Positions 56,698 to 64,000 of a stretch of 64,000 bases of DNA are shown piece by piece. The position numbers were made by a program, and so were the translations under genes. The stretch lies in NCBI RefSeq assembly GCF_001190945.1, contig NZ_CP011112.1, positions 4,402,001 through 4,466,000 of the forward strand, written 5' to 3'. This stretch comes from Luteipulveratus mongoliensis. GTDB taxonomy: Bacteria; Actinomycetota; Actinomycetes; Actinomycetales; Dermatophilaceae. Under the pieces are notes generated by a model. It made no database searches. It was not told the DNA's origin and saw only the letters and a program-made list of their open reading frames with translations. Within the stretch, counting starts at the first letter, position 1, and each line of letters starts with the position of its first letter.

Positions 56698-57458
56698 AGG
56701 TGCTGCTGCTCGGCGGCACGAGCGAGGCGCGGTCGCTGGCCAGTCTCCTAAGCGACGCCGCTGTGCCGCTCATCTCCTCTCTCGCCGGAGCCGTCAAGCG
56801 GCCGCGGCTTCCTGCTGGTGAGACCCGCATCGGAGGGTTCGGCGGCATCGACGGTCTTGCGAGCTACCTTGCCCACGAAGGGATCTCGCACGTCGTAGAC
56901 GCGACCCACCCGTTTGCGGCGACGATCTCCAGCAACGCGGTCCAGGCGTGCGCACGCGCCGAAGTTCCCCTGCTGAGGCTGGAGCGGCCGGGCTGGTCCG
57001 AGCATCCCGAGGTCGACAGCTGGCACTGGGCGGACCATCACGTGGCAGCAGCCGAGACGGCCGCGCGTCTTGGCGGACCGGTGCTGCTGACGACCGGCCG
57101 GCAGCACCTGGCGGACTTCGTCCCTGCACTCCACGAGCACCCGGTCATCGCCCGCGTCGTCGATGAGCCCGAGATGCCACTCCCGGATCGGTGGTCCGTG
57201 CTGCGCAGCCGTGGGCCCTACACGGTCGACGGCGAGCGAACTCTGTTGCAGGACAGGGGAATCAGGACGTTGGTCACCAAGGACTCCGGCGGCAGGCACA
57301 CCGAACCCAAGCTCACGGCCGCGGCGGCCCTCGGGGTTGCTGTGGTCGTAGTACGCCGACCGGCCACCTCGAGCGCTCAGATGGTGACGACCGCTGAGGA
57401 GGCGTGCGCGTGGGTGCTCAGCGCGACCGCGCCGCCTGCACCATCGCACCCGCGCTGA
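56694..57458 (+). CDS. cobK: precorrin-6A reductase
   Basis: 254 residues from the ATG at 56694. LLGGTSEARSLA, VDATHPFAATIS and VTKDSGGRHTEPKL are diagnostic of CobK/CbiJ. It reduces precorrin-6A with NADPH in the corrin ring pathway. The 3' end overlaps the convergent cobD by 41 bp. Confidence 0.93.
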   Translation: MKVLLLGGTSEARSLASLLSDAAVPLISSLAGAVKRPRLPAGETRIGGFGGIDGLASYLAHEGISHVVDATHPFAATISSNAVQACARAEVPLLRLERPGWSEHPEVDSWHWADHHVAAAETAARLGGPVLLTTGRQHLADFVPALHEHPVIARVVDEPEMPLPDRWSVLRSRGPYTVDGERTLLQDRGIRTLVTKDSGGRHTEPKLTAAAALGVAVVVVRRPATSSAQMVTTAEEACAWVLSATAPPAPSHPR

Positions 57459-58344
57459 CCACAGCCAGCGCTGCCCAGCCCAATCGACGCGCGAGCGCGG
57501 TGGCACGCCTGATGTCGGCCACGGACGCCGGTGGGCCATCACCGAGCCGCCCTCGGTCCTCGATCGTGCCGTCGTAGGTGTTGCTGCCCCCGAGGCTGAT
57601 GCCGAGGGCTCCGGCGAAGGACGCCTCCACCGGACCCGCATTCGGGCTCGGATGCCGAGGTGCGTCACGTCTCCACGCCCTCAGCGCTGGCGCCGTGTCA
57701 CCGAGCGCGGCGGCGAGCAGTGCAGTCAACCGGGCTGGCGCGAGGTTGGCGATGTCGTCGAGTCTTGCACTGGCCCAACCGAACTCGCGGTATCGCTCGG
57801 TCCGGTGGCCGACCATCGCATCCAGGGTGTTGATCGCTCGATAGCCGAGCAGACCGGGCACTCCCGCCACGGCTCCCCACAGCAGCGGCGCGACGACCGC
57901 GTCAGAGGTGTTCTCCGCCACGGACTCGACCGTCGCTCGGGCGACGTCGTCCGCGGACAGGTGATCCGGCGTACGACCGACGAGGTGAGTGACCCTCAGG
58001 CGCGCACCCGGCAGGTCACCGGCCTCCAGAAGGGTTGCCACGGCATGCGCCTCACGCTCAAGGGTGCGGCCGCCGAGGACGACGTACGTCGCCAGCCCGG
58101 TCGACAGCAACCGCACCGCCGGGCGCCGGCTGGCCTGACGTTCGACCAGACCGCCGATGCCGAGCGTTCCCGCGACAAGGGCGCCTGTGAAGGCGGCTCC
58201 CCTACGCCTGCGCGGCGCGTAGAGCGCGAGCTCGAGATGGTGCGCCAGCGAACCGAATCCGGCGACCGGATGACCGCGGCGAGGGTCGCCCAGCATCCGG
58301 TCGGCCACCATGCCGGTGGCAAGTCCGAGGACGCGCGCTCTCAC
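57418..58344 (-). CDS. cobD: adenosylcobinamide-phosphate synthase (CobD/CbiB)
   Basis: 308 residues, several membrane helices. GDPRRGHPVAGFG, ATVESVAENTSDAVVAPLLW and YRAINTLDAMVGHRTERYREFGW-type sequence are signatures. It attaches the aminopropanol(-phosphate) arm. GTG start overlaps the cobT stop (GTGA). Confidence 0.94.
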   Translation of the reverse strand: MRARVLGLATGMVADRMLGDPRRGHPVAGFGSLAHHLELALYAPRRRRGAAFTGALVAGTLGIGGLVERQASRRPAVRLLSTGLATYVVLGGRTLEREAHAVATLLEAGDLPGARLRVTHLVGRTPDHLSADDVARATVESVAENTSDAVVAPLLWGAVAGVPGLLGYRAINTLDAMVGHRTERYREFGWASARLDDIANLAPARLTALLAAALGDTAPALRAWRRDAPRHPSPNAGPVEASFAGALGISLGGSNTYDGTIEDRGRLGDGPPASVADIRRATALARRLGWAALAVVSAGAMVQAARSR

Positions 58345-59369
58345 GGCTCCAGCACGTCGGACAGCAGCGCCACCTCGGTGAGCAACGTCACGGCAGAACG
58401 TACGAGCGGCACCGCAGCGACTGCACCCGAGCCTTCACCCAGGCGCATGCCGAGGTCGAGCAGCGGCGACAGACCGAGCCGGTCGAGAGCCAGACTCTGT
58501 GCAGGCTCTGGCGACCGATGACCTGCTGCGAACCAGGCGACACTGCCCGGCTGGATCTCCTCGGCGATCAGTGCGCAAGCAACGGAGATGACCCCGTCGA
58601 GCAGCACGGGGACGCCGCGCCTCGCGGCCTGCATGAGATAGCCGGCGTGAGCGGCGAAGTCGGCACCTCCGAGCGCGGTCAGCCGGTCATGGGGATCCTT
58701 GACGCGCATGCCGGCCCGACGCAGCGCGTTGGCCACGACGCGCTGCTTGACCCGCAGTCCTTCGTCGTCGACCCCTGTCCCGCGGCCGGTGACCTGCTCG
58801 GACGAGACGCCCAGCGAGGCACCGATCAGCGCGGCCGCGGGAGTCGTGTTGCCGATGCCCATGTCGCCACCGATCAGCAGGTCGGCGCCCGCGTCGATCG
58901 CTTCGTCTGCCACCTGCGCGCCCAACGCGAGAGCCGCATCGGTCTGCTCGTGCGACATGGCATCGACGAGGTGGATGGCGCCGCTGCCGCGCATCACCTT
59001 GCTCGCTGAGATCTCAGCCGGCACGCCATCGAGGTCGGCATCCACCGACACGTCGACGACCCGGAGTCCGGCACCGTGCTGGCGAGCCAGCACGGCGACC
59101 CCGGCCGTACCGTCCACGAAGGCCCGCACCATCAGGCCGGTGACCGCGGACGGGAAGGGCGTCACGCCGTACGCCGCCACCCCGTGGTCCCCGGCGAACA
59201 CGGCGACGTGCACGTTGGGGACCGGTCGGGGTGGACAGACTCCCTGCGCCGCACTCAGCCAGACCGCCGTCTCGCCCAGCAGGCCCAGCGCGCCAGGTGG
59301 CGTCGCGAGACCGGCCAGACGACTACGGGCATCGGCCGCGGCTACGTACGAGACAGGGAGTGCTGACAT
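58341..59369 (-). CDS. cobT: nicotinate-nucleotide-dimethylbenzimidazole phosphoribosyltransferase
   Basis: 342 residues from the ATG at 59369. VFAGDHGVAAYGVTPFP, GGDMGIGNTTPAAAL and the catalytic Glu region near LGMRLGEGSGA are present. It activates the lower ligand by making alpha-ribazole phosphate. Its start overlaps the cbtA stop. Confidence 0.95.
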   Translation of the reverse strand: MSALPVSYVAAADARSRLAGLATPPGALGLLGETAVWLSAAQGVCPPRPVPNVHVAVFAGDHGVAAYGVTPFPSAVTGLMVRAFVDGTAGVAVLARQHGAGLRVVDVSVDADLDGVPAEISASKVMRGSGAIHLVDAMSHEQTDAALALGAQVADEAIDAGADLLIGGDMGIGNTTPAAALIGASLGVSSEQVTGRGTGVDDEGLRVKQRVVANALRRAGMRVKDPHDRLTALGGADFAAHAGYLMQAARRGVPVLLDGVISVACALIAEEIQPGSVAWFAAGHRSPEPAQSLALDRLGLSPLLDLGMRLGEGSGAVAAVPLVRSAVTLLTEVALLSDVLEP

Positions 59370-60154
59370 CAGGCCGGTTGCAAGGCTGCGCGCTGCGCGG
59401 TCGGGAGGGACTGCCGCTGGTGGCGCACGAGCAGCAGCCCGAGCACCGCCGCGATCCCGGCCCACAGCGTGAGCTGCGTGGCCAGAGCGGCGAACCTGAA
59501 CTGGTAGAGCGTGTCCGGCGGGAAGTCGCCCGGCACCTCGTTGTGAACCGGCATGAGTCGCGCGACGACGAGCATCACGACCGCGTAACCGGCGACGCCA
59601 GCGGTGATACCGGTGAAGGCGCCGTGCCTCCGCGCGAGTGCACGCGCGGCGTACGCCGCACCGATCGCAACGACCAGGCTGATCGCGATGAAGCCGAAGT
59701 AGCTCGCCGTACGCGCACCGATGGTGTCGGGGTTGCCGACAGCCGGCGGGTTGGGCGGGTACTTCGCGAACGGAACCGCATAGGCCACAAGGAAACCCGT
59801 CGCTGCAACGAGGGCAGCACACGCCTCTGGACGAAGCCGTCCGAGACGTCCGACGACGAGTGCGGTGACGAGTCCTGCCAGGCCGCCGAGCGTCGTACCG
59901 AGCACCTGCGTGGCGGTCAGCAGACCCCACGTGGACTGGTTGCTCCGGGAGACGATCGGAGCGTCTTCCTCGTGACTGTGCGCTGCTGGCGCGGCAGCGT
60001 CGTGCTCGTGGGCGGCGCCGGCTTCTTCGACGGCGATGGCGGCGTTGACGGGCGGCTCACCGATGGTGTGCGCGACCGTGAAGGCGAGCAGACCTGCGAC
60101 GAAACCGGCGAGCAGTCCGAAGACCAAGAGCTGACGAGCAGTGAGGGTGCGCAC
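59369..60154 (-). CDS. cbtA: cobalt transporter subunit CbtA
   Basis: 261 residues from the GTG at 60154 (VRTLTARQLLVFGLLAGFVAG), one base past the cbtB stop; a GTG 19 codons earlier would overlap cbtB and is not used. About six membrane helices and a His/Glu-rich loop (AGAAHEHDAAAPAAHSHEED) that could bind metal. CbtAB is a predicted cobalt uptake system found under cobalamin riboswitches, consistent with the riboswitch found here. Confidence 0.88.
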   Translation of the reverse strand: MRTLTARQLLVFGLLAGFVAGLLAFTVAHTIGEPPVNAAIAVEEAGAAHEHDAAAPAAHSHEEDAPIVSRSNQSTWGLLTATQVLGTTLGGLAGLVTALVVGRLGRLRPEACAALVAATGFLVAYAVPFAKYPPNPPAVGNPDTIGARTASYFGFIAISLVVAIGAAYAARALARRHGAFTGITAGVAGYAVVMLVVARLMPVHNEVPGDFPPDTLYQFRFAALATQLTLWAGIAAVLGLLLVRHQRQSLPTAQRAALQPA

Positions 60155-60155
60155 G

Positions 60156-60377
60156 TCAGTGGCAGGGGAATCCGAGGAGGTGGCGTCCGTCGTGGACCCA
60201 CTCGTGCACACCCGCGCCCGAGATCAGGCTCGTGGCGCCCTGCTCGGCGCCGACGAAGTAGATCGCGATGAGAGCGACCAGCCCGAAGAACGCCAGCCAG
60301 GGCAGCGTCTGGCGCAGCGAGATCGTGGGGATCTCGACAACGGGCGTGGTGGGGGCGGTGACAGCAGCCGAAGCCAT
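60156..60377 (-). CDS. cbtB: cobalt transporter subunit CbtB
   Basis: 73 residues from the ATG at 60377 with a GGAGGT ribosome site. One membrane helix (TLPWLAFFGLVALIAIYFVG) and the diagnostic His-rich end HEWVHDGRHLLGFPCH, a likely cobalt site. First gene after the cobalamin riboswitch. Confidence 0.9.
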   Translation of the reverse strand: MASAAVTAPTTPVVEIPTISLRQTLPWLAFFGLVALIAIYFVGAEQGATSLISGAGVHEWVHDGRHLLGFPCH

Positions 60378-60416
60378 GATGACCTCCAGGTGGGATAGTG
60401 CGTCCCGTGAGAGCGG

Positions 60417-60438
60417 CCGGGCACCGGTCGGTGCCCGG
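60417..60438 (-). terminator. expression-platform hairpin between riboswitch and cbtB
   Basis: CCGGGCACC (60417-60425) pairs with GGTGCCCGG (60430-60438) around a GGTC loop, 9 bp. It lies just downstream (minus strand) of the cobalamin aptamer. It lacks a T-run; it could be a terminator or part of a translational switch. Confidence 0.55.
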
Positions 60439-60439
60439 G

Positions 60440-60535
60440 ATGGTCTGCCGCGGACGGGGTCTGACTCGGCCCGAAAGGACCACACAGTAGCGCCACTGCG
60501 CCGGATTCTCACCGGCTTCCCGCGTCGCGGCAGAG
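60440..60535 (-). ncRNA. cobalamin riboswitch
   Basis: On the minus strand the conserved core is clear: GGGAA (60517-60521), CGGTGAGAATCCGG (60501-60514), ACTGTG (60483-60488) and GAGTCAGACC near 60458-60467. These match the AdoCbl/B12-element consensus in order and spacing. It precedes cbtB-cbtA-cobT-cobD and should shut them off when cobalamin is plentiful. Exact ends are approximate. Confidence 0.88.
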
Positions 60536-60537
60536 TC

Positions 60538-60567
60538 AACCTATGCTCTGGTCCGGCACCCGGTCAA
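60538..60567 (-). promoter_or_regulatory. promoter of the riboswitch-cbtB transcript
   Basis: TTGACC (60562-60567), 18-bp spacer, TAGGTT (60538-60543) on the minus strand, placing the transcription start just before the riboswitch core. Confidence 0.55.
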
Positions 60568-60588
60568 CGCAGGGATGGAGGCCACGGG

Positions 60589-61197
60589 ATGGCGTCACGC
60601 CTGCTGCTCATCGGGCACGCTCCGACACCTGCGACACGCATATCAGCGTTCCCAGCGAATGACGAGCCGATCGACCAGAGCTGGGACCCGAGACCTCTCG
60701 CACGGCGTACCCAGCTGGCCGAGCGTGGGCCCGAGAGTCGTTGTGCAGCAACGGCACTCGGACTTCAGGTGGAGGCGTCGCTCGACAACGGATGGGCCGA
60801 TCTGGACGCGGGCCGATGGCGCGGCCACTCACTCGATCAGGTGGTCGAGGCCTACGGCGGTGACGAGCTCGGCCAGTGGTTCACCGACCCGTCCTACGCC
60901 GGTCACGGCGGTGAGAGCCGCGACGACCTGCTTGCCCGCGTGACTCATCAGCTGCAGGTCGAGCGGCCACCCGGCCTCACGATCGTCATCTCCTCACCGC
61001 TCGTGGTGCGCTCCGCGTTGCTGGCCGCGCTCGGCCTGCCCGCTCGTGCCCTCGCCCAGGTCTCAGCCGGTCCGCTCGACGGCGTGGAGATCACCGGCGG
61101 ACCGGTCTGGTCGCTGCGCCGACTCCAGCCCTACCCCCAGTGGTTGCAGGCCCACGACGCTGCCGACGACCGTGATGGCGGGCGCGCCCAGTCCTGA
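60589..61197 (+). CDS. histidine-phosphatase-fold protein with altered catalytic motif
   Basis: 202 residues. The fold is recognisable from the N-terminal strand (RLLLIGHAPT), the phosphatase-typical Trp-Asp-Ala-Gly-Arg-Trp-Gly-like ADLDAGRWRGHS, and GGESRDDLLAR and VISSPLVVRSALLAALGLP. But the RHG motif reads IGH: the catalytic Arg is Gly9, with His10 kept. In cobalamin clusters this family includes CobC-type alpha-ribazole phosphatase; whether this one is active is doubtful. It overlaps the 3' end of the convergent cobA by 135 bp. Confidence 0.72.
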   Translation: MASRLLLIGHAPTPATRISAFPANDEPIDQSWDPRPLARRTQLAERGPESRCAATALGLQVEASLDNGWADLDAGRWRGHSLDQVVEAYGGDELGQWFTDPSYAGHGGESRDDLLARVTHQLQVERPPGLTIVISSPLVVRSALLAALGLPARALAQVSAGPLDGVEITGGPVWSLRRLQPYPQWLQAHDAADDRDGGRAQS

Positions 61198-62187
61198 CTG
61201 TCGTACGACGTCGGCCAGTGTCGATGCCGTCGCGGTGACCACCCGCTGAGTCGGCATGCCCGCATCGGCGACGGTGGCAGCCGGCGTGGCGGGGTCGAGC
61301 CCGGCCTCGACGAGGGCCTCCAGGATCGCCGGCAGGGTCGCGACAGCCATGAGGAGTACGAGCGTGGTCCCCGCCCGAGCGAGAGCCGCATAGTCGACGG
61401 TGCTCTCCGGACTGCCAGGCGGGACATGACCCGACACGACCGAAAACCCCTGCGCCACACCGCGATGCGTGAGCGGGATGCCCGCAAGAGCCGGGCCCGC
61501 AACCGACGACGTGACACCTGGGATGACGCTGACCGGCACGCCTGCGTCTGCACACGCGATGGCCTCTTCGCCGCCTCGCCCGAAGACGAAGGGGTCACCA
61601 CCCTTCAGCCGTACGACGTGCTGCCCCGCTCTCGCGCGGTCGACCAGGATCGTGTTGATCGCCTCCTGCGACGTCGAGCGCCCGCGCGGGACCTTCGCGA
61701 CGTCGATCACCTCGGCGCCCGGCGCCAGCTCGCGCAGCGTCGAGAGCGGAGCCAGACGGTCGCACACCACCACGTCGGCGGTCCGGAGCGCCGCTGCGCC
61801 AGCGAGGGTCAGGAGTCCGGCCGGACCGGGTCCCCCACCGACGAGGGTCACTCGACCTCGTTGAACCGAGCGCGCCGGCGTGACGCGCTCGGTGACGACC
61901 ACCCAAGTGGCACAGTCAGATCCGGCGCGAACCAGCTCTTCGTCGGCGACAGTGGTGACTACCAGATCGACCGCACTCACGTCGGAGGGCGACCACGTTC
62001 GACGCAACCACCGGATGACTCGTCGGTCGGCCAGGTCCTCCACCGCGGCCGGCACCGTTGCCGCGGCAACCGTCACCATCGCCTCTGCGTCCAGCAGGGC
62101 GGTGACCTCGACCACGAGGCCCGGCCCGTCACCGACCACGAGGACCTGCCGTCCGGCCACCGGCAGCTGAGCTCTGTAGCCGCTCAT
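61063..62187 (-). CDS. cobA: uroporphyrinogen-III C-methyltransferase with degenerate N-terminal Rossmann domain
   Basis: 374 residues. Residues 112 to about 350 are a full SUMT (VTLVGGGPGPAGLLTLAG; RLKGGDPFVFGRGGEE) that makes precorrin-2 with SAM. Residues 1-105 look like the NAD-binding part of CysG/Met8 but with VVGDGPG in place of GGGxVA and without the following dimerisation domain, so dehydrogenase activity is doubtful. Its ATG overlaps the stop of the CobB-CobC fusion gene. About 25 residues of poorly conserved tail overlap the opposite phosphatase gene. Confidence 0.92.
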   Translation of the reverse strand: MSGYRAQLPVAGRQVLVVGDGPGLVVEVTALLDAEAMVTVAAATVPAAVEDLADRRVIRWLRRTWSPSDVSAVDLVVTTVADEELVRAGSDCATWVVVTERVTPARSVQRGRVTLVGGGPGPAGLLTLAGAAALRTADVVVCDRLAPLSTLRELAPGAEVIDVAKVPRGRSTSQEAINTILVDRARAGQHVVRLKGGDPFVFGRGGEEAIACADAGVPVSVIPGVTSSVAGPALAGIPLTHRGVAQGFSVVSGHVPPGSPESTVDYAALARAGTTLVLLMAVATLPAILEALVEAGLDPATPAATVADAGMPTQRVVTATASTLADVVRQSGLGAPAITVVGSVVGLQPLGVGLESAQRPDRSAGDLHAVERTG

Positions 62188-64000
62188 CCGGTCACCGCCA
62201 GGCCCTCGGCGTGCACCTCGGCGAGAGCGTGCAGCAGGCGGCGAGTGGTCGCTGAGTCACGCACCGCGATGCGCGCCCACGCAGGGTCGAGCCCGGGGAA
62301 GGTGTCTCCTCGGCGTACGGCAAAGCCCTTGTCTCTCAATGCTTCTCGCACACCACTCCCGACTTGCGCAAGGACGAACGGCGCAGCCGAGCCGGGCACC
62401 ACGCGTACGCCCAGGTCGCGCAGGCCGCGCTCGAGCACCGTGCGCGACGTGTCGATCTCGACGGCTCTGCGCTCTGCCTCGGCACGGGCTTCGGGGCTCG
62501 TGCAGGCCGCCAGGGCAGCCAGAGCCGGCGCACTGACCGACCATGGCGGCTGCTGGCGTACGCAGTCCGCAACGATCTCCGGATCGCCCACGATGTAGCC
62601 GGCGCGGACGCCAGGGATCGACCAGGTCTTGGTGAGGCTGCGCAGCACGAGGAGACCCGAGATCTGTTGGGCAGCAAGGGATTCGCGCTCACCAGGAACG
62701 GCGTCGATGAACGCCTCGTCCACCACGACGACTCGGCCGGGCCGGACGAGAGCGCGCAGGGTGGCTGCGGGATGCAGCACGCCGGTCGGGTTGGTCGGGT
62801 TGCCCACGATCACCAGGTCGGCCGCGGTCGGCACGCGGACAGGGTCGAGCTCGAAGTCCGGGCCGAGCACCACGTGCTCGGGTGTCAGTCCCGCCGCCGC
62901 CAGGGCGCGGTCCGGCTCGGTGAACTGCGGGTGGATGACGACAGGTCGCTGCCAGGCGCGAGCTCGCGCGATCAGCGTGAAGGCCTCCGCCGCCCCGGCC
63001 GTCGGCAGCACCTGCTCGACCGGCCGCAGGTGCCGAGCCGCGAGTGCATCTCGGGCCTGCGCGGCATCCGGATAGCTGGTGGCGGCCAGCGACCTCTCGA
63101 GGGCTGCATCCAGCCAGGCCGGACGCGGCGCCTGCTGCACATTGACCGCGAAGTCGATGAGCCCCGGGCCGAGCTCCTGATCACCATGGAACTCGAGCCC
63201 GGCACCTGGCCGATCGTGCAAGCCGCGTCGCTTCCCGGCCTCGGGTAGCGACGCGGCATGCACTGTCGGCGACGTTGGGACGGCGGCTGCCGCGGAGGCC
63301 GCGAATCGCTGTGCTGCTGCTGGGTGTCCGGCCCAGTGCGTGTGCAGGTACGACGCGTGCAGCGTCTCCCGTCCCACGCCTGCCGGGTCCATCGAGTAGC
63401 CCTCGGGCCGGCCGTCGAGCAGCCATGCCGGTGCGTCACCCGCGACGGGCGACACTGTTGTGCGGTGGAACTCGTGGCCGGCCAGCCGCGATCCGGCGAG
63501 GCCGAGCAGATGGTCCGCGGGCGCAATCGCGGTGCGGTACGACAACGTGAGTCTTGGGGCCATCCGCGCCTCAGCGGGGATCGCGCCCACCATCGGCGTC
63601 CCGTCCAGCGACCGGCAGAGGTAGAGCAGGCCGGCGCACTCGGCGACCGTTGGAGTGCCGGCGGCAATGGCACGTCGGAGTGCGTCGAGCATCCGACCGT
63701 TGGCGGCCAGACCACTCGCATGCGCCTCCGGGAAGCCACCACCGAGGTAGATCCCCTGCGTTCGCGCCGGGAGGTCGTCGTCCTGCAACGGGTCGAACTC
63801 GACCGTCACACAACCGGCCGCGCGCAGCAGCTCATCCGTCTCGGCGTATCGGAAGGAGAAGGCGCGACCACCGGCAACGGCGATCACGGGCGAGCCCAAG
63901 ACCGGCTCGACCTCTCGACCGGCGTCCCACGGCTCGCCGTCCAAGGCCGATGCGGACGACGCGATCTCGAGGACGTGGTCGAGATCGATCCGCTCAGCGA
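62184..64000 (-). CDS. fusion of cobyrinic acid a,c-diamide synthase (CobB/CbiA, C-terminal part) and CobC threonine-phosphate decarboxylase (5' end outside window)
   Basis: The frame is open to the right edge; an in-frame TTG at 63944 is not a real start because family sequence continues past it (AERIDLDHVLEIASS before DGEPWD). The visible CobB part has YLGGGFPEAHA, the glutaminase Cys in VAECAGLLYLC and HEFHRTTV. About 30 residues after YLHTHWAGHP a PLP-fold aminotransferase begins (LEFHGDQELGPGLIDFAVNVQ), with NPTNPTGVL and the PLP-Lys in SLTKTWSIPGVRAGY. One protein would amidate carboxyls a and c and also supply aminopropanol phosphate. Confidence 0.9.
   Translation of the reverse strand, partial: AERIDLDHVLEIASSASALDGEPWDAGREVEPVLGSPVIAVAGGRAFSFRYAETDELLRAAGCVTVEFDPLQDDDLPARTQGIYLGGGFPEAHASGLAANGRMLDALRRAIAAGTPTVAECAGLLYLCRSLDGTPMVGAIPAEARMAPRLTLSYRTAIAPADHLLGLAGSRLAGHEFHRTTVSPVAGDAPAWLLDGRPEGYSMDPAGVGRETLHASYLHTHWAGHPAAAQRFAASAAAAVPTSPTVHAASLPEAGKRRGLHDRPGAGLEFHGDQELGPGLIDFAVNVQQAPRPAWLDAALERSLAATSYPDAAQARDALAARHLRPVEQVLPTAGAAEAFTLIARARAWQRPVVIHPQFTEPDRALAAAGLTPEHVVLGPDFELDPVRVPTAADLVIVGNPTNPTGVLHPAATLRALVRPGRVVVVDEAFIDAVPGERESLAAQQISGLLVLRSLTKTWSIPGVRAGYIVGDPEIVADCVRQQPPWSVSAPALAALAACTSPEARAEAERRAVEIDTSRTVLERGLRDLGVRVVPGSAAPFVLAQVGSGVREALRDKGFAVRRGDTFPGLDPAWARIAVRDSATTRRLLHALAEVHAEGLAVTG

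Noticed and set aside
63942-63944. TTG as start of the CobB-CobC gene
   Set aside because: Family-like sequence continues upstream to the window edge, so the gene is cut by the window rather than starting here.

Overview
The window is 64 kb of chromosome from a high-GC actinomycete. It is GC-rich throughout and GTG starts are common. It carries an actinobacterial S10-spc-alpha ribosomal super-operon with the zinc-ribbon forms of S14 and L36. It also has a WS/DGAT wax-ester synthase, a DtxR/IdeR-type iron box and -10 elements of the TAnnnT type. A member of Micrococcales (Dermacoccaceae/Intrasporangiaceae-like) is my best guess, but that is inference. I saw no rRNA, tRNA, CRISPR array, insertion sequence or prophage.

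Left arm (1-16.2 kb): accessory and housekeeping genes. In order these are the end of a probable regulator, a membrane acyltransferase with a SGNH domain, a transglutaminase-like protein and an ABC-F ATPase divergent from an MFS transporter. A WS/DGAT acyltransferase follows, divergent from an HSL-type esterase, then the 5-oxoprolinase genes pxpABC, truA (separated here from rplQ), a DUF2087 protein, a siderophore-interacting protein behind an iron box, a membrane Ser/Thr kinase and a secreted protein of unknown function.

Centre (16.2-35.8 kb, minus strand): rpsJ-rplC-rplD-rplW-rplB-rpsS-rplV-rpsC-rplP-rpmC-rpsQ-rplN-rplX-rplE-rpsN-rpsH-rplF-rplR-rpsE-rpmD-rplO-secY-adk-map, then a two-component system on the other strand, then infA-rpmJ-rpsM-rpsK-rpsD-rpoA-rplQ. 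Cistrons are mostly overlapping or tightly packed. Most of the longer gaps hold strong inverted repeats. L4 and L17 carry the same extra C-terminal domain, encoded by nearly identical DNA, which is the most unusual feature of the window.

Right-centre (36-55 kb): a GntR/FCD regulator divergent from a CynX-type MFS transporter across a palindromic operator; a PhoD-like phosphatase broken by a one-base frameshift and flanked by 26-bp direct repeats; ppsA with its regulatory kinase/phosphotransferase; a secreted endonuclease I; a four-gene ABC export cluster; an mraY outside any visible cell-wall cluster; two small conserved-looking proteins; a MutT/MTH1-like Nudix enzyme; a VOC protein; an aspartate aminotransferase; and an MFS exporter next to its likely ArsR-type regulator.

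Right end (55.2-64 kb): cobalamin synthesis. cobQ-cobK run rightward. cbtB-cbtA-cobT-cobD run leftward behind a cobalamin riboswitch with a promoter and a leader hairpin. A degenerate histidine-phosphatase gene follows, then cobA with a degenerate N-terminal Rossmann domain, and a CobB-CobC fusion that runs off the right edge. Together these cover cobalt uptake, corrin methylation and amidation, and lower-ligand activation.

Seven genes in the window have a TAnnnT hexamer ending 6-7 nt before the start codon, which suggests leaderless transcription.
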